Both the position numbers and the translations under genes were made by a program. A stretch of DNA of 6,937 nucleotides, taken from contig RFIY01000229.1 of the NCBI GenBank assembly GCA_003695505.1, positions 1 through 6,937 on the forward strand, read 5' to 3'. The notes below the pieces were generated by a model. That model did no database searches. It saw only the letters and a program-made list of their open reading frames with translations, and was not told the DNA's origin. Below are positions 1 to 6,704 of this stretch, one piece after another. The DNA is from Candidatus Dadabacteria bacterium. Its GTDB lineage: Bacteria; J088. Numbering within the stretch: the stretch's first letter is position 1; each line of letters starts with the position of its first letter.

Positions 1-3000
1 CGCTGACGGGCGCGAGCAGCGCGGCGATCACGCGTGCCGCGCCATACAGCGTGACGGCGACGATCATCGATGACGAAGCCGACCAGGCGACGGACAACGC
101 CGTGACCGCAGTGGCAGCCACGACGACGGTTGCCGAGAATCCACCCGGCGTCGCCGCATTCGATATCTGGCTCTCCCGTGCCAACCTGACCGGCAACCCC
201 ATCACGGTCAACTTCTCGATCGCCGGCACGGCCACGGCGGGCAGCGACTTCATCGCTGCACCAACCGCGGCAACGATTGCCGCCGGGCAGCAGAGCGTTC
301 GCGTCACGATGGCGATCCTCGATGACACAGATCTCGATCCCGGCGAAACGGTCGGCCTGACGCTGACCTCTGCAGGGCACCCGGCGGTTTCCGTTGGTGT
401 CCCGGCGAGTGCGCTGGCGACGATCAATGATGACGAAGTTGCAAATGACGCGCCAGTATTGCTTTCGTATGCGTTGCTGCCGACGGCGATCGCAGAGGGC
501 ACCAGCGTCAGCTTCGCGGTCGCGGTGACCGCGAATGACGATTTCACGGATCCGATTACCTATACGATCGACTGTCTGGGCGACGGCTTCGTGACCGCGG
601 ATGACGTGATCGTGCAAGGTCCGCTGACCGGCACGACCGCGACGTGCAGCGGCCTGAGCCTGAATCAGGGCAGCGTCACCGTACGTCTGCAGGTGGACGA
701 TGGCTTCCTGACCTCGGCCGTCAGCACCGCAACACTGATTGTCCAGAATGTCGCGCCGAGCGTGACCCTTTCCGGACCGGCGACGGCAAACGAGGGCAGC
801 GGCAGCGTAACCCTGGTCGCGAGCGCAACGGATCCGTTCGATACGGGCCTGACCTATCGTTACGATTGCGACGGCAATGGCACCTACGAGACGGCAGGTA
901 CCACCGTGGTGACCTGTGCCTACGGGCCGGTGAACCAGGGGCCGTACAGCTTCGCGGTTCAGGTCAGTGATGATGTCGACGCCACCACCGCCGTTGCGAC
1001 CGTGATGCTGCAAAACGTGGCGCCGGTGCTCAGCGCGATCTATGCGACGCCGCAGACCGTATTCGAGTCGGCGACCGGCGCGACGTTCGCCGTGACGTTT
1101 GTTGCGACGGACCGGTTCGATACCTCGGTGACTTTGAACGTCGACTGCGATGGAAACGGCGCAGACGATCTCGTGACCACGACGACGATCTCGGGTGGGT
1201 CGGGCATCTGTACGATTACCGGAGATCAGCGGGATGTGGTTGTGATCGCCTGGCTTCAGGATGATGCAGCATCGTCCGCGACCGCGTGGACGACGCTGCG
1301 GGTGGACAACCGCAATCCGGTGATCACGTCGGTGACGGCGCCGACACCGGTCGCCGAATCGCGCGGCGGGCTGATTCAGGTGCAGATCAACGCGACCGAT
1401 CCGGTCGACGCGGCCGATCTGCAATACAGCTTCGATTGCGATGGCGATCTGACGTACGAGATCGGGCCACAGAGTACGCCATCGTACCTCTGCCCGTACA
1501 ACTGGAATGGTCCCTCGACGCAGACGATCCGAATCTATGTCGGCGACCAGGACGGCGGCTTTGCGGTCACGAGTGCGTTGATCCAGGTGCGGAACATCCT
1601 GCCGGTTGCGCCGTCGCTCAGCTTCCCGCTCAATGGCGCGTTCGTGTCGACGACGCAACCGACCCTTATCGCCAACAACGCAACCGATCCGGTCGATACC
1701 GGCCTGATCTATGAGTTCGCGCTTTACCGGAATGCTGCGCTGACCGACGTCGTCACCGATGTGACGCGGAGCCAGACGTCTCCGGACGTGACGACCTGGC
1801 AGGTCACGGAAATTGCGCTGACCGAAGGCGAAACGTACTGGTGGCGCGCACGGGCGACGGACGATACAGGATACGGCCCGTGGAGCCGCGCGTCGTCGTT
1901 TGTCGTTCGCAGTGTGACCGGACCGCCGAGCATCCCGCAGCCGTTGCTGCCGCTGGACGGCGCGGTGCTGACCGACGATACGCCACTGCTGATGATTCGC
2001 AATAGCGTCGATCCGGATGGCGACAACGTGTTCTACACCTGGCAACTCTGCGGCGACGTATCGTGCGGAACGATCCTTGCCGACGCGGCACGGCAGCCGG
2101 AAGGTGTGCCGGCGACGACCTGGCAGGTGCCGCGCACGCTGGCCGATGGGCAATATTTCTGGCGCGTCACGGCCGTCGACGAAACGGGACTGGGATCGAG
2201 CGACTGGAGCACCGTTGCGAGCTTCCGCGTCGATACGAGCGGCAGTGCGAACACGCCTCCGCCGGTTCCGGCGATCACGAGCCCTGCGGATGGCACCTCG
2301 GTGGCCTCCGGTACGGTTGCCGTGCTGGCGTCCAGCGTCGTCGATCCCGATGGCGATGCGGTCCGCTACGACTTCGAACTCGATGTCACGTCGACGTTCA
2401 ACAGTACGTCGCTGACGACCTTCACGGCCAGCGTCCCGGTTGCGAGCTTTGCCGGCGTCAGCGAGAACACCTGGTACTGGGTGCGCGTACGCAGCAGTGA
2501 CCCGGCCGGCAGCGGTTCGAGCCTTGGATTCAGCGCCGTCGTGCGCTTCCAGGTCAACGCCGTTACCGAACCACCATCGGCGCCACGCCTGGTTGCGCCT
2601 GTTTCGGATGCGACGGTATCGCAGCAGCCGATTTTGATCTGTGCTGGTGCCTCCGATCCAGAGGGTGGGGCGCTGGTGTACGACTTCGCCGTCTACACGG
2701 CCGCCGATCGTACCGGTGCGATCTACACTTCCGGTGATGTCGCCGAGTTCGGCGGTGGGGCGGACCACCTGGTCGCATCGGCCCTGCCAACCGGCAGCCC
2801 GCTCTGGTGGGACTGCGGCGTGCGGGACAACGAGGGATACCGCGTCCGCAGTACGGAGGTCTGGCGACTGAATGTCGACAGCACGGCCAATGGCGCACCC
2901 TCGGCGCCGCAACCCGTCACACCGGCACACGAACTGGAGACCATGGCAACGAGCATCACGCTGGTCGTGCGCAACGCGGTCGACGACGGCCCCGCGCCGC

Positions 3001-4595
3001 TGTCGTACTGGTTCGAGCTGGCGCCGAATGCGCAGTTCAGCAGTGCCTGGCGTTCGTCCGCGGTCGCCGAAGGCAGTGGCTTCACACGTATTTCGATGCC
3101 ATTCGCGCTGACGGCGGGAACGACCTGGTACTGGCGGGCGCGTGCCAGCGATGCGGCCAGCCCGGCGATCTATGGGCCATGGAGTTCCACGTTCGCGTTC
3201 ACGATCACCAGCCCGACGGCGAAGCCTGACAAGGACGGCGACGGCGTGCCGGACGACGTGGAATGCCCGTGGGGTATTTCCGTCTGCGACGATACCGACG
3301 ATGACGGCATCCCCGATTATGAAGATCCGGATGCGGACAATGACGGGACGCCGGATGGCAGCGAATGTCCGAATCCGGCCATGTGCCTCGACACGGATGC
3401 CGACGGCATCTACGATTTCCGCGAGCCGGATGATGTCGATACCGACCGCGATGGCATCGTCAACGAGCTCGACCCGGACGACGATGGCGATGGTATCGCG
3501 ACCAGCAGCGAGTGCCCAACCGGGGTCATGTGTGCGGACCGTGATGGTGATGGCATTCCGGACTTCATCGAGCCCGACAGCGACATCGACTTCGACGGCA
3601 GTGACCAGCCAGATGACCTGGACAGTGACGCGGATGGCCAGCCAGATGCGGTGGAGTGCCCGGTTGCGTTGCGGTGCGCAGACGCGGACAGCGACGGTAT
3701 CCCCGACTATCTCGAACCGGACAATCGTGACACCGACCGTGACGGCATTTTCGACGACCGCGACAATGACAGCGACAACGACGGCATCGCGGACGGAACG
3801 GAATGCGGCACGCCCGGATTCTGCAGCGACAGTGATGGTGACACGATCGGCGATGAGCGAGAGCCGTCGAACAGCGACACCGACCAGGATGGCGTCGCCG
3901 ATTCGTCAGATCCGGACAGCGACGGCGACGGGCTGACCGATCAGAGCGAATGCGGCGGTATCATCTGCGCGGATCAGGACGGTGATGGCATCTACGACTA
4001 TCTGGAACGCAACGATGCGGATACGGATGGCGATGGCCTGTCGAACCCGGTTGATCCAGATGACGATGGCGATGGTAGCGGTAGCCAACTGGAATGTCCA
4101 CTCCCGTTTGCGTGCCCCGATGGCGATGGCGACGGCCTGCCGGATTATCTGGAGTCGGACACCGCGGACAATGACGGCGATGGCATTCCGAACAGCGAGG
4201 ATGGCAACGACGACCTGCCCGAGAATCCGCAACCCAATCCGCAGGACGATGGCGGTACGGACAGCGACGGCGATGGCCTCCCGGATGCCGTGGAGTGCGA
4301 GACCTGGCCCGACAACTGCGTCGACACCGACGGCGATGGTACGCCCGATTATCTCGATCTCGACAGCGATAATGACGGCCTGACCGATGCCGAGGAAGGC
4401 CTCGATGATTCGGACGGTGACGGCATACCGGCGTTCCGCGACCCGTGGGGCGAGGATGGTAACGTAAAGGTCTACGGCGGCGGCGGTTTCTTTGCCTGTA
4501 GCGCCACGACGCGCGGCGCAGCGGACGTGAGCCCGCTGCTACTGCTCCTGCTGCCATGGTTGTTCCGGCAACGCCGGCGTCGACGGGAAAGCTGA
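1..4595 (+). CDS. Large multidomain surface protein (Calx-beta, PKD-like, Fn3-like, TSP3 repeats, CTERM sorting tail), 5'-partial
   Basis: The frame is open from the window edge (first full codon at base 3) to the TGA at 4593-4595. A GTG at 51 is an internal codon, because the 16 codons before it already read as the end of a Calx-beta strand (ending ATIIDDE). Residues are numbered here from that GTG. Order: Calx-beta about 10-129, four PKD/Ig-like repeats 130-515, five Fn3-like repeats 516-1059, thrombospondin type-3 array 1060-1471, sorting tail 1472-1514. No enzymatic motif is visible. Such architectures are usually secreted adhesins or structural surface proteins: Calx-beta and TSP3 bind calcium, and PKD and Fn3 modules act as spacers or binding modules. 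The tail predicts export followed by C-terminal processing or anchoring. The N-terminus, and so the signal peptide, lies outside the window. The next gene starts 6 bases downstream, implying co-transcription. The exact ligand or role is unknown. Confidence 0.95.
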   Translation, partial: LTGASSAAITRAAPYSVTATIIDDEADQATDNAVTAVAATTTVAENPPGVAAFDIWLSRANLTGNPITVNFSIAGTATAGSDFIAAPTAATIAAGQQSVRVTMAILDDTDLDPGETVGLTLTSAGHPAVSVGVPASALATINDDEVANDAPVLLSYALLPTAIAEGTSVSFAVAVTANDDFTDPITYTIDCLGDGFVTADDVIVQGPLTGTTATCSGLSLNQGSVTVRLQVDDGFLTSAVSTATLIVQNVAPSVTLSGPATANEGSGSVTLVASATDPFDTGLTYRYDCDGNGTYETAGTTVVTCAYGPVNQGPYSFAVQVSDDVDATTAVATVMLQNVAPVLSAIYATPQTVFESATGATFAVTFVATDRFDTSVTLNVDCDGNGADDLVTTTTISGGSGICTITGDQRDVVVIAWLQDDAASSATAWTTLRVDNRNPVITSVTAPTPVAESRGGLIQVQINATDPVDAADLQYSFDCDGDLTYEIGPQSTPSYLCPYNWNGPSTQTIRIYVGDQDGGFAVTSALIQVRNILPVAPSLSFPLNGAFVSTTQPTLIANNATDPVDTGLIYEFALYRNAALTDVVTDVTRSQTSPDVTTWQVTEIALTEGETYWWRARATDDTGYGPWSRASSFVVRSVTGPPSIPQPLLPLDGAVLTDDTPLLMIRNSVDPDGDNVFYTWQLCGDVSCGTILADAARQPEGVPATTWQVPRTLADGQYFWRVTAVDETGLGSSDWSTVASFRVDTSGSANTPPPVPAITSPADGTSVASGTVAVLASSVVDPDGDAVRYDFELDVTSTFNSTSLTTFTASVPVASFAGVSENTWYWVRVRSSDPAGSGSSLGFSAVVRFQVNAVTEPPSAPRLVAPVSDATVSQQPILICAGASDPEGGALVYDFAVYTAADRTGAIYTSGDVAEFGGGADHLVASALPTGSPLWWDCGVRDNEGYRVRSTEVWRLNVDSTANGAPSAPQPVTPAHELETMATSITLVVRNAVDDGPAPLSYWFELAPNAQFSSAWRSSAVAEGSGFTRISMPFALTAGTTWYWRARASDAASPAIYGPWSSTFAFTITSPTAKPDKDGDGVPDDVECPWGISVCDDTDDDGIPDYEDPDADNDGTPDGSECPNPAMCLDTDADGIYDFREPDDVDTDRDGIVNELDPDDDGDGIATSSECPTGVMCADRDGDGIPDFIEPDSDIDFDGSDQPDDLDSDADGQPDAVECPVALRCADADSDGIPDYLEPDNRDTDRDGIFDDRDNDSDNDGIADGTECGTPGFCSDSDGDTIGDEREPSNSDTDQDGVADSSDPDSDGDGLTDQSECGGIICADQDGDGIYDYLERNDADTDGDGLSNPVDPDDDGDGSGSQLECPLPFACPDGDGDGLPDYLESDTADNDGDGIPNSEDGNDDLPENPQPNPQDDGGTDSDGDGLPDAVECETWPDNCVDTDGDGTPDYLDLDSDNDGLTDAEEGLDDSDGDGIPAFRDPWGEDGNVKVYGGGGFFACSATTRGAADVSPLLLLLLPWLFRQRRRRRES
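78..437 (+). other. Calx-beta repeat domain
   Basis: Residues about 10-129 of the large surface protein form a Calx-beta module: an N-terminal strand with VAEN, the core FSIAGTATAGSDF, the acidic segment ILDDTDLDPGET, and the closing strand ending ATINDDE. A second closing strand (TATIIDDE, bases about 54-77) precedes it, so at least two copies exist in tandem and more probably lie upstream. Calx-beta modules are calcium-binding beta-sandwiches common in bacterial adhesins. The conserved acidic residues that bind calcium in the family appear present here. Confidence 0.85.
438..1595 (+). repeat. Four tandem PKD/Ig-like repeats with a cysteine pair in each
   Basis: Four protein-level repeats of about 90-105 residues lie at bases 438-749, 750-1016, 1017-1310 and 1311-1595. 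Shared pattern: an opening 'APxL/V', a strand with 'ATDPxDT', a 'DCDGxGxYE' turn, a second cysteine 16-24 residues later, a 'VxVxDD' strand, and closure with VQN, LQN, VDN or VRN. The cysteine pairs are at residues 175/199, 273/289, 366/387 and 463/481. The DxDGxG turn may bind calcium. Sequence divergence between copies is high, so this is an old duplication. PKD-like is the best family guess; bacterial Ig-like or cadherin-like folds are alternatives. Confidence 0.75.
1596..3227 (+). repeat. Five tandem fibronectin type III-like repeats
   Basis: Five repeats of about 106-111 residues lie at bases 1596-1919, 1920-2252, 2253-2570, 2571-2894 and 2895-3227. Most open with PxxPxLxxPxDG or close variants, carry a central 'DPDGDxxxYxFxL' strand (DPVDT in copy 1, DPEGG in copy 4, DDGPA in copy 5), and end with an aromatic strand such as YWWRARATD, YFWRVTAVD, WYWVRVRSSD or WYWRARASD followed by a WS/F-V strand. 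This matches bacterial Fn3-like extracellular modules. Copy 4 is the most divergent, with LWWDCGVRD in place of the Arg-rich strand. Copies 2 and 4 each have two cysteines (667/672 and 864/922); copies 1, 3 and 5 have none. Confidence 0.75.
3228..4463 (+). repeat. Thrombospondin type-3-like acidic repeat array (calcium binding)
   Basis: Residues 1060-1471 are a continuous run of DxDxDGIPDxxExxD-type calcium loops, extremely rich in Asp and Gly. Eight EC-x(4-6)-C motifs punctuate it, starting at residues 1071, 1105, 1154, 1202, 1251, 1300, 1348 and 1415. The five middle intervals are almost identical in length (49, 48, 49, 49, 48 residues), defining a supermodule of about 147 bp. A typical unit reads EC, short loop, C, xDxDGDGIPDYLEPD, then DTDxDGxxDxxDPDxDxDG. 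TSP3 repeats in other proteins wrap calcium ions into a stiff wire-like rod. At DNA level the copies differ at many third positions, so they are old and held by selection on the protein. Confidence 0.93.
4464..4592 (+). other. C-terminal sorting tail (JDVT-CTERM / MYXO-CTERM-like)
   Basis: The last 43 residues (1472-1514) have the three-part layout of a bacterial C-terminal sorting signal. There is a Gly-rich stretch with one cysteine (GGGGFFACS, Cys1483), then a short spacer ending ADVSP, a six-Leu hydrophobic run continuing to PWLF, and an Arg cluster (RQRRRRR) before the final ES. From memory of the families, the cysteine plus D-V-S/T just ahead of a Leu run most resembles JDVT-CTERM, whose cognate processing enzyme is thought to be a glutamic-type intramembrane protease. 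MYXO-CTERM is the main alternative; GlyGly-CTERM (rhombosortase) usually lacks the cysteine. The general class is secure, the exact family is not. Confidence 0.8.
4585..4591 (+). promoter_or_regulatory. Ribosome binding site for the OmpA-family gene
   Basis: GGGAAAG lies 10 bases before the GTG at 4602, inside the last codons of the upstream gene. It is an imperfect Shine-Dalgarno match. It supports the GTG start, as does the Lys-Lys-led signal peptide that begins there. With only six bases between stop and start, terminating ribosomes probably help initiation. Confidence 0.55.
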
Positions 4596-4601
4596 TTCGT
4601 C

Positions 4602-6650
4602 GTGAAAAAGAATTGTTGGGGCCTGCTCGTTGCAGCCGCCGGTCTGGCTTTCGCCGGAACGGTACACGCGAAATCGACCGATTTCGAGCTGTTCGATCCG
4701 CCGGGCGCGCCCGAAGCGAGCCTGATGACCGAGCGCGCGCGCACGATCCCGTCGTTTTTCACGGTTGGCGCCTACAACCAGTTTGAGCAGAACCCGGGCA
4801 CGTTTGCGCGTAACGGCCAGTTCGACAGCGATCTTGTCCTCTATCGCTGGCAGATGCGGGTGGTGGGAACGATTCGTCCGTTGCCATTTTTGCAGGCGGG
4901 CGTCGATGTCCCGTTCACGCTGCTGACCGACCTGCAGCGCAACCAGGGAATTCGCGAGGGCGCGCAGGCCGCGATGAACGACATGCTGTTTCGGGCGCGC
5001 ATGCACTTTGGCGACGTCGAGCGGGACTATGGCACATTCGCCTTTGGCGGTGCGGCATCCGTGGCCTTCCCGACAGGCAATGCCGACAAGCTGGCCGGCG
5101 TAGACAAGCGCTTTGCCGAACCATCCGTCCGGATGCTGATCGACTTTTATCGCGGTCCATGGCGGGCGGGGCTGAATCTGGGCATCAAGGAGCGAGAGCG
5201 GACAGAGCTGCCCCAGTATGGCCTGATCCTGGACGACCAGTTTTACATTCGCCTGTCCGCCGCACGGGAACTGGGGATTGGCGGCGACCTGCGCCCGATC
5301 GTGTTTGCAGATTATGCGGTACAAACCAAGCTGTTCGATGGCGACTTCTTCGGCAGTGCCCAGCACAATGCGCACGAACTGTTCGCCGGCGTCGAATTGC
5401 ACAAGCGCCGAATGACGTGGACGCCGGGGCTGGCGATGGGGCTGAGTCGCGCCTTCGGGGTGCCCACCTGGCGGATGGTGCTCGGGATGTTCTTTGGCGC
5501 GGCGCCGGAGCCGATCCGGCCGCATTACCTCGACCTGCTGGTTCAGTCGCCCGAACAGGAGCCGATTGCCGGGGCACTCGTGGTGCTGGATGATGCGACG
5601 GGTGCCGAGCCGGTGACGGCGCGAACAGCCCAAACAGGTCTCGCGCATTTCGATCCGGTCAAACCGCCGGCGGTCGCACGCATCGACCATCCGTACTGGC
5701 TGCCGGCGACCGCTTTTGCGAGCCAGGTGCCGGCAACGGTGACGGTCGCACTGCAGCCGCGCCCTGTGACGGTCGAGGTCCGCACGGTCGAACCGAACGG
5801 CGCTCCCGTGACCGTCGCCATCGTGCGTGCGGCCGACCAGGGCGTGGAGGCCCACGTCGATCAGGATGCGACGGCGCGGTTGAGCGTGGAGCCGGGCGCC
5901 ATCCAGCTCTCCGCTGCTGGCGCCGGATACCAGGCGGCGGCAACCACGGTCAACGTGCGGCCCGGGCAGGCTCAGGTGTTGACGCTTGTCCTCAGGCCAG
6001 TGCCGAAAGCGCCGCCAAAAGTGAGCGTGGAGATCGTCGATGAACGCACCGGCGAGCCGGTGCCCGCCGGGCAGGTGCGGGTGTTTGGTGCAGGTGATCA
6101 GTTGCTCGATGTTCAGCCGTTCCGGGACGGTGCCTGGTCGGGGCAGTTTCAGGCACCCGGTGCGGTCACATTCGAATTCGTCGCCGCGCGCTACTTTCCC
6201 GCGAAACTGAAGCTTGATCTGCAATGGAATGATGACCTGGCCGTGCGGGTCCAGCTCACATCGAAGGCCAGCCGTCGGATCATGATCACCGAGGAAGACA
6301 TCTTCATTGCGGACAAGGTCTATTTCCGGACGGGGTCGGCAGAGATCGATCAGCGGTCGCACGAGATCCTTGACGAGCTGGCGCAGGCGCTGATTGAAAA
6401 TCCGCAGATTCGCAAGGTTGAGATTGCCGGACACACCGACAGCGTTGGCCGCCACGCCGCGAACGTGCGGCTGTCGCAGGCGCGGGCGGCAGCGGTTCGG
6501 AAGTACCTGATCGACAAGGGCGTGGAGCCCGAGCGGCTTGTCGCGCGCGGTTACGGGCCGGATCGCCCGGTCGATACCAATGATACACCTGAAGGTCGCG
6601 CAAACAACCGTCGCGTCGAATTCGTCATCCAGGAGATTGCACAACCATGA
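4602..6650 (+). CDS. OmpA-family outer-membrane protein with N-terminal beta-barrel and three Ig/carboxypeptidase-regulatory-like domains
   Basis: Complete, 682 residues, GTG start, TGA stop. Residues 1-23 are a signal peptide (Lys-Lys, hydrophobic core, cleavage VHA|KS). Residues about 50-303 show alternating amphipathic beta strands with aromatic girdles (for example FFTVGAYNQF, FLQAGVDVPF, FAFGGAASVAFPTGN, MVLGMFFGA), best read as an outer-membrane barrel. About 306-386, 387-466 and 472-553 are three beta-sandwich units of carboxypeptidase-regulatory/PEGA type (for example EPIAGALVVLDD followed by TGLAHFD). Residues 566-678 are the OmpA C-terminal domain: KVYFRTGSAEI, then VEIAGHTDSVGRHAANVRLS, ending RANNRRVEF. 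Asp613 and Arg628 are 15 apart, as are the two diaminopimelate-binding residues of E. coli OmpA (D271/R286), so peptidoglycan binding should be intact. It likely anchors the outer membrane or a surface structure to the cell wall. It follows the TSP3 surface-protein gene by 6 bases and precedes a paralogue. Confidence 0.93.
   Translation: MKKNCWGLLVAAAGLAFAGTVHAKSTDFELFDPPGAPEASLMTERARTIPSFFTVGAYNQFEQNPGTFARNGQFDSDLVLYRWQMRVVGTIRPLPFLQAGVDVPFTLLTDLQRNQGIREGAQAAMNDMLFRARMHFGDVERDYGTFAFGGAASVAFPTGNADKLAGVDKRFAEPSVRMLIDFYRGPWRAGLNLGIKERERTELPQYGLILDDQFYIRLSAARELGIGGDLRPIVFADYAVQTKLFDGDFFGSAQHNAHELFAGVELHKRRMTWTPGLAMGLSRAFGVPTWRMVLGMFFGAAPEPIRPHYLDLLVQSPEQEPIAGALVVLDDATGAEPVTARTAQTGLAHFDPVKPPAVARIDHPYWLPATAFASQVPATVTVALQPRPVTVEVRTVEPNGAPVTVAIVRAADQGVEAHVDQDATARLSVEPGAIQLSAAGAGYQAAATTVNVRPGQAQVLTLVLRPVPKAPPKVSVEIVDERTGEPVPAGQVRVFGAGDQLLDVQPFRDGAWSGQFQAPGAVTFEFVAARYFPAKLKLDLQWNDDLAVRVQLTSKASRRIMITEEDIFIADKVYFRTGSAEIDQRSHEILDELAQALIENPQIRKVEIAGHTDSVGRHAANVRLSQARAAAVRKYLIDKGVEPERLVARGYGPDRPVDTNDTPEGRANNRRVEFVIQEIAQP
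6264..6635 (+). other. OmpA-like peptidoglycan-binding domain
   Basis: Residues about 555-678 of the OmpA-family protein. Landmarks: the entry strand EEDIFIADKVYFRTGSAEID, helix RSHEILDELAQALIENP, strand KVEIAGHTDSVG, helix LSQARAAAVRKYLIDKG, strand RLVARGYGPDRP, and the closing RANNRRVEF. All hallmark positions of the family (HTD, LSxxRA, GYGxxxP, NNRRV) are present, so the domain is probably functional. It would sit in the periplasm. Confidence 0.95.
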
Positions 6651-6700
6651 TGCGCCGGCCTGACGCCAGTCGCCGTGTATCCGAAGGATGGATACGATAA
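6647..6700 (+). CDS. Possible 17-codon leader ORF between the two OmpA-type genes
   Basis: ATG at 6647 overlaps the upstream stop in an ATGA arrangement and is preceded by a good Shine-Dalgarno, AGGAG at 6631-6635 (11 bases upstream). The ORF reads MMRRPDASRRVSEGWIR and stops with TAA at 6698-6700, four bases before the ATG of the next gene. The product is Arg-rich (5 of 17) and has no recognisable homology. If translated, it would carry ribosomes from the upstream stop to the next start, which itself has only a weak, badly spaced SD. It could equally be a chance reading of a short spacer. Confidence 0.3.
   Translation: MMRRPDASRRVSEGWIR
6677..6695 (+). promoter_or_regulatory. Small hairpin in the intergenic spacer with an SD-like loop
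   Basis: GTATCC (6677-6682) and GGATAC (6690-6695) are perfect 6-base inverted arms around the 7-base loop GAAGGAT, which contains the SD-like AAGGA (6684-6688). The AAGGA is 16 bases from the ATG at 6705, too far for a normal SD. A competing fold pairs ATCC (6679-6682) with GGAT (6686-6689). There is no U-tract, so it is not a rho-independent terminator. A role in tuning translation of the third gene is possible but unproven. Confidence 0.35.
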
Positions 6701-6704
6701 CGCA

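Noticed and set aside
51-53. GTG at 51 as the true start of the large surface protein
   Set aside because: The frame is open back to base 3 and the preceding codons encode part of a Calx-beta closing strand. There is no signal peptide after the GTG, so the gene begins outside the window.
3142-3936. A 264-codon plus-strand frame across the TSP3 region (Met/Thr/Ala/Arg-rich), and minus-strand frames at 3906-4232 and 3961-4557
   Set aside because: These are frame-shifted readings of the GAT/GAC/GGN repeat codons. The repetitive composition is produced by the real frame and no independent start signal or domain is present.
3228-4463. The repetitive DNA as a possible CRISPR, satellite or recently expanded minisatellite
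   Set aside because: The period follows codons, copies differ at many synonymous positions, and there are no unique spacers between identical repeats. It is a protein-level repeat.
4602-4670. Gene 2 as a lipoprotein because of Cys5 in its N-terminus
   Set aside because: Cys5 (MKKNCW) precedes the hydrophobic core and is not in a lipobox. The cleavage site VHA|K fits signal peptidase I.
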